DNA of 64,000 nucleotides, from positions 1 through 64,000 of the forward strand of contig NZ_LHVO01000046.1 in NCBI RefSeq assembly GCF_001269925.1, written 5' to 3'. The position numbers and the translations under genes are program-made. This stretch comes from Pseudomonas sp. MIACH (GTDB taxonomy: Bacteria; Pseudomonadota; Gammaproteobacteria; Pseudomonadales; Pseudomonadaceae). Under the pieces are notes generated by a model. The model was not told the origin of the DNA. It did no database searches and saw only the letters and a list, made by a program, of their open reading frames with translations. Shown here in pieces: positions 58,588-64,000 of this stretch; within the stretch, counting starts at the first letter, position 1; each line of letters begins with the position of its first letter.

Positions 58588-59607
58588 TCATTTCCTCGGG
58601 TCAAAGGCATCGCGAGCGGACTCGCCGATAAACACCAGCAAGCTCAACATGATCGCCAGCACGGCAAACGCGCTCATGCCCAGCCACGGTGCTTGCAGGT
58701 TGGATTTGCCCTGGGCCACCAGTTCCCCCAGCGAGGGCGAACCGGCTGGCAGGCCAAAGCCGAGGAAGTCCAGGGCAGTCAGGGTGCCGATGGCGCCGGT
58801 GAGGATGAACGGCATGAAGGTCATGGTCGAGACCATGGCATTGGGCAGAATGTGGCGGAACATGATCGCGCCGTTCTGCATCCCCAGTGCCCGGGCCGCG
58901 CGCACGTATTCGAGGTTACGCCCGCGCAGGAACTCGGCGCGCACCACGTCTACCAGGCTCATCCACGAGAAAAGCAGCATGATCCCCAGCAGCCACCAGA
59001 AGTTCGGCTGCACGAAGCTGGCGAGGATGATCAGCAGGTACAGCACCGGCAAGCCGGACCAGATTTCCAGGAAGCGCTGCCCGGCCAGGTCGACCCAGCC
59101 GCCATAGAAACCCTGCAAGGCGCCGGCGATCACGCCGATGATCGAACTCAGCACGGTCAGGGTGAGGGCAAACAGCACCGACACACGGAAGCCATAGATC
59201 ACCCGCGCCAGCACATCGCGGCCCTGGTCATCGGTGCCCAGCAGGTTGACGCTCGAAGGCGGTGCGGGGGCCGGCACTTTCAGGTCGTAGTTGATGCTCT
59301 GGTAGCTGAACGGGATCGGCGCCCACAAGGTCCAGGCGTCCTTGGCCTTGAGCAGTTCCTGGATATACGGGCTCTTGTAGTTGGCTTCCAGCGGGAATTC
59401 ACCACCGAAGGTGGTTTCCGGGTAGCGCTTGAGCGCCGGGAAATACCAGTCGCCGTCGTAGTGCACCGCCAGTGGCTTGTCGTTGGCGATCAGCTCGGCG
59501 CCCAGGCTCAGCCCGAACAGGATCAGGAACAGCCACAGCGACCACCAGCCACGCTTGTTGGCCTTGAACCGCTCGAACCGGCGGCGATTGAGGGGGGATA
59601 GATTCAT
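58588..59607 (-). CDS. yejE: Peptide ABC importer permease, YejE/NppC
   Basis: A 339-residue OppC/DppC-type permease. The N-terminal helix is at about 21-42 (WWSLWLFLILFGLSLGAELIAN), followed by a long periplasmic loop (about 45-125) typical of YejE. The core permease includes LLGTDDQGRDVLARVIYGFRVS and the ATPase-contact loop EFLRGRNLEYVRAARALGMQNGAIMFRHILPNA. It starts one base after the yejB stop. Confidence 0.92.
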   Translation of the reverse strand: MNLSPLNRRRFERFKANKRGWWSLWLFLILFGLSLGAELIANDKPLAVHYDGDWYFPALKRYPETTFGGEFPLEANYKSPYIQELLKAKDAWTLWAPIPFSYQSINYDLKVPAPAPPSSVNLLGTDDQGRDVLARVIYGFRVSVLFALTLTVLSSIIGVIAGALQGFYGGWVDLAGQRFLEIWSGLPVLYLLIILASFVQPNFWWLLGIMLLFSWMSLVDVVRAEFLRGRNLEYVRAARALGMQNGAIMFRHILPNAMVSTMTFMPFILTGAIGTLTALDFLGFGLPAGSPSLGELVAQGKSNLQAPWLGMSAFAVLAIMLSLLVFIGESARDAFDPRK

Positions 59608-59608
59608 C

Positions 59609-60685
59609 TCAATGCTCCCGGCTGGCGAAGTCGATACGCGGATCGACCAGGGTATAGGTGAGGTCGCCGATCAGTTTCACCACCAGCCCCAGCAGGGTGA
59701 AGATAAACAGCGTGCCGAACACCACCGGATAGTCGCGGTTGATCGCCGCTTCAAAGCTCATCAGGCCCAGGCCGTCGAGGGAGAAAATCACCTCCACCAG
59801 CAACGAGCCGGTGAAGAAAATCCCGATGAACGCCGACGGAAACCCGGCGATCACCAGCAGCATCGCGTTGCGGAATACATGGCCGTAGAGCACGCGGTGG
59901 TTGGTCAGGCCCTTGGCCTTGGCGGTGATCACATATTGCTTGTTGATCTCGTCGAGAAAGCTGTTCTTGGTCAGCAGCGTCATGGTCGCGAAGTTGCCGA
60001 TCACCAGTGCGGTGATGGGCAGCGCCAAGTGCCAGAAGTAGTCGAGCACCTTGCCGCCCCAGCTCAACTCATCGAAGTTGTTGGACGTGAGCCCGCGCAA
60101 GGGGAACCAGTCGAAATAGCTGCCGCCGGCAAACACCACGATCAGCAGGATCGCAAACAGGAACGCCGGGATCGCATAGCCGACGATGATTGCCGAGCTG
60201 GTCCACACATCGAAGTGGCTGCCATGTCGCGTGGCCTTGGCGATCCCCAGCGGGATCGACACCAGGTACATGATCAGCGTGCTCCATAATCCCAGGGAGA
60301 TCGATACCGGCATCTTTTCCTTGATCAGGTCGATGACCTTGGCGTCACGGAAAAAGCTGTCGCCGAAATCCAGCCGGGCGTAGTTCTTGACCATGATCCA
60401 CAAGCGTTCCGGCGCCGACTTGTCGAAGCCGTACATTTTTTCGATTTCCTTGATCAGCGCCGGGTCGAGGCCCTGGGCGCCACGGTAGCTGCTGGAGCCG
60501 GCCACCGAGACTTCGGCACCGCCGCCGGCAATGCGGCTGGTGGCACCTTCAAAGCCTTCGAGCTTGGCGATCATCTGTTCCACCGGGCCACCGGGGGCGG
60601 CCTGGATGATGATGAAATTGATCAGCAGGATCCCGAACAGCGTCGGGATGATCAGCAACAGGCGGCGAACAATATAGGCCAGCAT
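59609..60685 (-). CDS. yejB: Peptide ABC importer permease, YejB/NppB
   Basis: A 358-residue OppB/DppB-type permease. It starts [37 protein letters not shown]. The ATPase-contact loop is [31 protein letters not shown], and the last helices include [34 protein letters not shown]. It directly abuts the upstream binding-protein gene (yejA, stop at 60686). Confidence 0.92.
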   Translation of the reverse strand: MLAYIVRRLLLIIPTLFGILLINFIIIQAAPGGPVEQMIAKLEGFEGATSRIAGGGAEVSVAGSSSYRGAQGLDPALIKEIEKMYGFDKSAPERLWIMVKNYARLDFGDSFFRDAKVIDLIKEKMPVSISLGLWSTLIMYLVSIPLGIAKATRHGSHFDVWTSSAIIVGYAIPAFLFAILLIVVFAGGSYFDWFPLRGLTSNNFDELSWGGKVLDYFWHLALPITALVIGNFATMTLLTKNSFLDEINKQYVITAKAKGLTNHRVLYGHVFRNAMLLVIAGFPSAFIGIFFTGSLLVEVIFSLDGLGLMSFEAAINRDYPVVFGTLFIFTLLGLVVKLIGDLTYTLVDPRIDFASREH

Positions 60686-62530
60686 TTAATCGCCTCCGCT
60701 CGCCGCATCGGCGCTCGTGTTGGTGTTCGCGTCTGAGGTGACGGCAGGTTTTACGTTGGGTTTTGCCCACCAGGTGGCGGTGCCCACGTCATAGCGCGGC
60801 GGGGTTTTCGGATGGCCGAGGTGGTCCCAGTACGCCACGCGGAAGGTCTTGATGTGCCAGTTGGGGATCACGTAGTAGCCGAACTGCAGCACACGGTCCA
60901 GGGCCCTGGCATGGGCGATCAGGCTTTTGCGCGAGTCGGCGTCGATCAGTTCTTCCACCAGTTGGTCCACCGCCGGGTCCTTGAGGCCCATGTAGTTGCG
61001 GCTGCCGGGTTTGTCGGCGCTGGAAGACTTCCAGAACTCCCGCTGCTCGTTACCCGGCGAGGTGGATTGCGGGAAGCTGCCCACCATCATGTCGAAGTCC
61101 CGCGAGCGGACACGGTTGACGAACTGCGAGACGTCCACCCGACGGATCACCAGGTCGATGCCCAGGTCCGCCAGGTTGCGCTTGAAGGGCAGCAGGATGC
61201 GCTCGAACTCGGTCTGTGCCAGCAGGAACTCGATGGTCACCGGTTTGCCCGTGGTGTCGACCATCTTGTCGTCGACGATTCGCCAGCCGGCTTCCTGCAG
61301 CAGTTGGTAGGCCTCGCGTTGCTGGGTGCGGATCATGCCGCTGGCGTCGGTCTTGGCGGGCTCGAAGGCCTGGGTAAAGACTTCGGCCGGGATCTTGTCG
61401 CGTAGGGGCTCAAGGATCTTCAGCTCATCCGGGCCGGGCAGCCCGGTGGCGGCCATTTCAGAGTTTTCGAAGTAGCTGCGGGTGCGGGTGTAGGCGCCGT
61501 TGAACAGCTGTTTGTTGCTCCACTCGAAATCCAGCAACAGGCTGATGGCCTTGCGCACGCGCACGTCCTGGAACATCGGCTTGCGCGTATTGAACACAAA
61601 ACCCTGCATGCCGGTGGGGTTGCCGTTGGGGATCTCTTCCTTGATCAACCGGCCTTCGGTCACGGCCGGAATGTTGTAGGCGTTGGCCCAGTTCTTGGCG
61701 CTGAATTCCAGCCAGTAGTCGAACTGCCCGGCCTTTAACGCTTCCAGGGATACGGTGCTGTCGCGGTAGTAGTCGGTGATGCGGTTGTCGAAATTATAGA
61801 AACCCTTGGTGATCGGCAGGTCCTTGGCCCAGTAGTCCTTGACGCGCTCGTAGCGGATCATGCGCCCGGCCTTGACCTCGGCCACCTTGTACGGCCCGCT
61901 GCCCAGCGGCACCTCCAGGTTGCCCTTGGCAAACTCCCGCGTGGCCCACCAATGTTTGGGCAGCACCGGCAGTTGCCCGAGGATCAGCGGCAATTCGCGG
62001 TTGTTGGTGCGCTTGAACTTGAACAGCACCCGCAGCGGGTCTTCGGCGACCACTTCATCGACATCGGCGTAGTAGGTGCGGTAGATCGGCGAGCCTTCCT
62101 TCATCAGTTCCTGGAAGGTGAATACCACGTCTTCGGCGCGGATCGGGTGGCCGTCGTGGAAGCGCGCTTCGGGGCGCAGGTAGAAACGCACCCAGCTGTT
62201 GTCCGGGGCTTTTTCGATCTTGCCGGCGACCAGGCCGTACTCGGTGATGGGTTCGTCCAGGCTTTGCATGGCCAGGGTGTCGTAGATCAGGCTGATGTTG
62301 TCAGCCGGCACCCCCTTGCTGATAAACGGGTTGAGGCTGTCGAAGCCGCCCATGCTCGACTCGCGGAAGGTGCCGCCCTTGGGCGCATCCGGGTTGACGT
62401 AGTCGAAGTGCTTGAAGTCGGCGGGGTATTTCGGCGGCTCGTTGTACAGCGTCAGCGCATGTTGCGGGGCGGCGTGGGCCGTGGTGCACAGCAACAGGCT
62501 GCCGAGCAGGACGTTGCGCAAATACATCAT
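60686..62530 (-). CDS. yejA: Peptide ABC importer substrate-binding protein, YejA/NppA2
   Basis: A 614-residue periplasmic binding protein of the OppA/DppA fold with signal peptide MMYLRNVLLGSLLLCTTAHAA. YejA-type segments are YVNPDAPKGGTFRESSMGGFDSLNPFI, RFYLRPEARFHDGHPI and ERVKDYWAKDLPITKGFYNFD. Its Ser/Thr/Asn-rich C-terminal tail (SDANTNTSADAASGG) is unusual. The ATG (62530) overlaps the stop of a second, related binding-protein gene upstream. Two such genes in tandem match the P. aeruginosa nppA1-nppA2 layout. Confidence 0.9.
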   Translation of the reverse strand: MMYLRNVLLGSLLLCTTAHAAPQHALTLYNEPPKYPADFKHFDYVNPDAPKGGTFRESSMGGFDSLNPFISKGVPADNISLIYDTLAMQSLDEPITEYGLVAGKIEKAPDNSWVRFYLRPEARFHDGHPIRAEDVVFTFQELMKEGSPIYRTYYADVDEVVAEDPLRVLFKFKRTNNRELPLILGQLPVLPKHWWATREFAKGNLEVPLGSGPYKVAEVKAGRMIRYERVKDYWAKDLPITKGFYNFDNRITDYYRDSTVSLEALKAGQFDYWLEFSAKNWANAYNIPAVTEGRLIKEEIPNGNPTGMQGFVFNTRKPMFQDVRVRKAISLLLDFEWSNKQLFNGAYTRTRSYFENSEMAATGLPGPDELKILEPLRDKIPAEVFTQAFEPAKTDASGMIRTQQREAYQLLQEAGWRIVDDKMVDTTGKPVTIEFLLAQTEFERILLPFKRNLADLGIDLVIRRVDVSQFVNRVRSRDFDMMVGSFPQSTSPGNEQREFWKSSSADKPGSRNYMGLKDPAVDQLVEELIDADSRKSLIAHARALDRVLQFGYYVIPNWHIKTFRVAYWDHLGHPKTPPRYDVGTATWWAKPNVKPAVTSDANTNTSADAASGGD

Positions 62531-64000
62531 TGGGCTTTCTCCGAAGCTTTCAGCCACCACGCACTCAGGCCCAGGCTGTAGGGCGGCGTGGTGACAAAGG
62601 CGAACCGGTTGCGGTACGCCAGGCGATGATAGTTGAGGTACCAGTTGGGAATGCTGTAGTGCTGCCACAGCAGCACCCGGTCCAGGGCGCGGCCGGCGGC
62701 CAGTTGTTCTTCGCGGGTCTGCGCCGCCAGCAGTTGTTCCAGCAGGTGATCGACAATCGGGTTGGCGATGCCTGCATAGTTCTTGCTGCCCTTGATCGCG
62801 GCCTGGCTGGAGTGGAAGTACTGCCACTGCTCAAGGCCGGGGCTCAAGGTTTGGTTGAGGGTGATCAGGATCATGTCGAAATCGAATTGATCCAGGCGTT
62901 GCTTGTACTGGGCGCGGTCGACAGTGCGCAGGCGTGCGTCGATGCCGATGCTGATCAGGTTCTCGACATAGGGCTGCAGGATGCGCTCCAGGTTCGGGTT
63001 GACCAACAGGATCTCGAAGCGCAGCGGTTGCCCGTCCTTGTTGAGCAGGCGTTGGCCCGACAACTTCCACCCGGCCTCGCCCAGCAGCGCCAGGGCGCGG
63101 CGCAGGGTCTCGCGGGGGATGCCGCGTCCGTCGGTCTGGGGCAGGCTGAAGGCTTGGGTAAACAGGTTGGGCGGCAGCTGTTCGCGGTAGGGGGAGAGCA
63201 TCAGCCATTCACGGCCGGTTGGAACACCGGTGGCGGCGAATTCGCTGTTGGGGTAGTAGCTGAGCGTGCGCTTGTAGGCGCTGCTGAACAGGGTGCGGTT
63301 GGTCCACTCAAAGTCGAACATCAGCCCCAGGGCTTCACGCACCTTGGTCTGGCTGAAGGTTGGACGCCGGGTGTTCATGAACAGGCCCTGGCTCTGGGTC
63401 GGGATCTGGTGGGCGATCTGCGCCTTGATCACCTCGCCACGGTTCACCGCCGGAAAGTTGTAGCCATTGGCCCAGTTCTTGGCCTGGTGCTCGATGTAGA
63501 TGTCGAACTCGCCGGCCTTGAATGCTTCGAAGGCCACGTCGCTGTCGCGGTAGAACTCCACCTCGACCTTGTCGTAGTTATAGAAGCCCTGGTTGACCGG
63601 CAAGTCCTTGCCCCAGTAATCCTTGACCCGTTCGAACACCAGTTGGCGTCCAGGGGTGACCTTGCTGATGCGGTACGGCCCGCTGCCCAGGGGCGGTTCG
63701 AAGGTGGTCGCCTTGAAGTCGCGGTTTTTCCAATAGTGCTGGGGCAGTACCGGCAACTCGCCCAGGCGCAGGATCAGCAACGGGTTGCCGGCGCGCTTGA
63801 ACACAAAGCGGATGCGGTGACGGTTGAGGATGTCCACCCGCGCTACTTCCTGCAGGTTGGTGCGGTACTGGGGGTGGCCTTCGGTCAGCAGGGTGCGGTA
63901 GGAAAACGCCACGTCATACGCGGTGATCGGCTTGCCATCGTGAAAGCGTGCTTGCGGGCGCAGGTTGAACACCACCCAACTGCGGTCCTCGCTGTATTCC
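62527..64000 (-). CDS. Second YejA-like binding protein, NppA1 (5' end beyond window)
   Basis: At least 491 codons, open to the right edge, so the start and signal peptide are missing. It is a paralogue of the downstream YejA: FNLRPQARFHDGKPITAYDVAFSYRTL, FERVKDYWGKDLPVNQGFYNYDKVEVEFYRDSDVAFEAFKAGEFD and IEHQAKNWANGYNFPAV align with the same segments there. It is the first visible gene of the five-gene nppA1A2BCD-like operon and overlaps the next gene by four bases (ATGA). Confidence 0.88.
   Translation of the reverse strand, partial: EYSEDRSWVVFNLRPQARFHDGKPITAYDVAFSYRTLLTEGHPQYRTNLQEVARVDILNRHRIRFVFKRAGNPLLILRLGELPVLPQHYWKNRDFKATTFEPPLGSGPYRISKVTPGRQLVFERVKDYWGKDLPVNQGFYNYDKVEVEFYRDSDVAFEAFKAGEFDIYIEHQAKNWANGYNFPAVNRGEVIKAQIAHQIPTQSQGLFMNTRRPTFSQTKVREALGLMFDFEWTNRTLFSSAYKRTLSYYPNSEFAATGVPTGREWLMLSPYREQLPPNLFTQAFSLPQTDGRGIPRETLRRALALLGEAGWKLSGQRLLNKDGQPLRFEILLVNPNLERILQPYVENLISIGIDARLRTVDRAQYKQRLDQFDFDMILITLNQTLSPGLEQWQYFHSSQAAIKGSKNYAGIANPIVDHLLEQLLAAQTREEQLAAGRALDRVLLWQHYSIPNWYLNYHRLAYRNRFAFVTTPPYSLGLSAWWLKASEKAQ

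Noticed and set aside
57294-58631. 445-codon plus-strand ORF opposite yejF
   Set aside because: Antisense of a double ATPase with all Walker motifs; no supporting features.

Overview
The window looks like a chromosomal segment of a Pseudomonas of the fluorescens group. The evidence is high GC, the typical intergenic hairpins (ATGTGGGAGGGGGC and its complement; TAGGAGCGAGCTTGCTCGCG), and families common in that group: AcoR/AcoABC, IolR/IolCEBIDG, the NppA1A2BCD (Yej) transporter, DksA2 and DUF2789. No rRNA, tRNA, phage, insertion sequence, integrase or CRISPR array was seen. It reads as a metabolically versatile accessory and core mosaic, not a genomic island. All assignments come from reading the sequence and from family knowledge; no searches were run.

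Layout. (1) 0.2-7.8 kb: a TonB-dependent receptor and the sigma-54 activator AcoR on the minus strand, divergent from acoA-acoB-acoC (acetoin cleavage). There is a good -24/-12 promoter before acoA and a palindrome TGAGAC-N5-GTCTCA that recurs in front of the receptor gene. (2) 7.8-11.7 kb: an AraC-type regulator, a PotF-like polyamine-binding protein, a PuuB-like FAD amine oxidase and an SRPBCC protein. (3) 12-14 kb: an OmpR-type two-component pair. (4) 14-15.7 kb: a large intergenic repeat, a four-helix membrane protein and a 24-residue membrane peptide. (5) 15.7-18.5 kb: a Bcr/CflA-type exporter divergent from a MocR-type regulator. (6) 18.5-32.3 kb: a complete myo-inositol module. The RpiR-type repressor IolR is divergent from iolC-iolE-iolB-iolI-iolD-iolG, followed by an IolW-like dehydrogenase and a ribose-type ABC importer. 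GGAA-N6-TTCC sites stand in front of both iolC and the transporter block. The importer brings inositol in, IolG and IolE make diketo-inositol, IolD opens the ring, IolB isomerises and IolC phosphorylates the product.

(7) 32.6-37.9 kb: a DksA2-type transcription factor, a chemoreceptor with an extra C-terminal domain, several small hypothetical genes and an orphan glycine-betaine-type binding protein. (8) 38-43.8 kb: two more TonB-dependent receptors flanking DUF2946 and DUF3995 proteins. (9) 43.8-48.5 kb: small envelope proteins, a PAS-GGDEF diguanylate cyclase, a YXWGXW protein, an ECF sigma factor with two membrane partners (the second a CnrX/Spy-like metal-sensor protein) and a Nudix hydrolase. 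(10) 48.6-53.3 kb: a Gfo/Idh/MocA oxidoreductase, a periplasmic RNase T2, an Rrf2 regulator divergent from a thioredoxin-reductase-like flavoprotein, and a LysE exporter convergent with an AraC regulator. (11) 53.3-56.8 kb: a 1148-residue protein of unknown function with lower GC and a hairpin over its ribosome-binding site. (12) 57-64 kb: the minus-strand nppA1A2BCD/yejABEF peptide importer, whose first gene runs off the right edge.

Nothing in the window is clearly a new defence or mobile system. The items most worth follow-up are the 1148-residue orphan and its leader hairpin, the AcoR-like palindrome in front of a TonB receptor, the ECF/metal-sensor cluster, and several very short genes.
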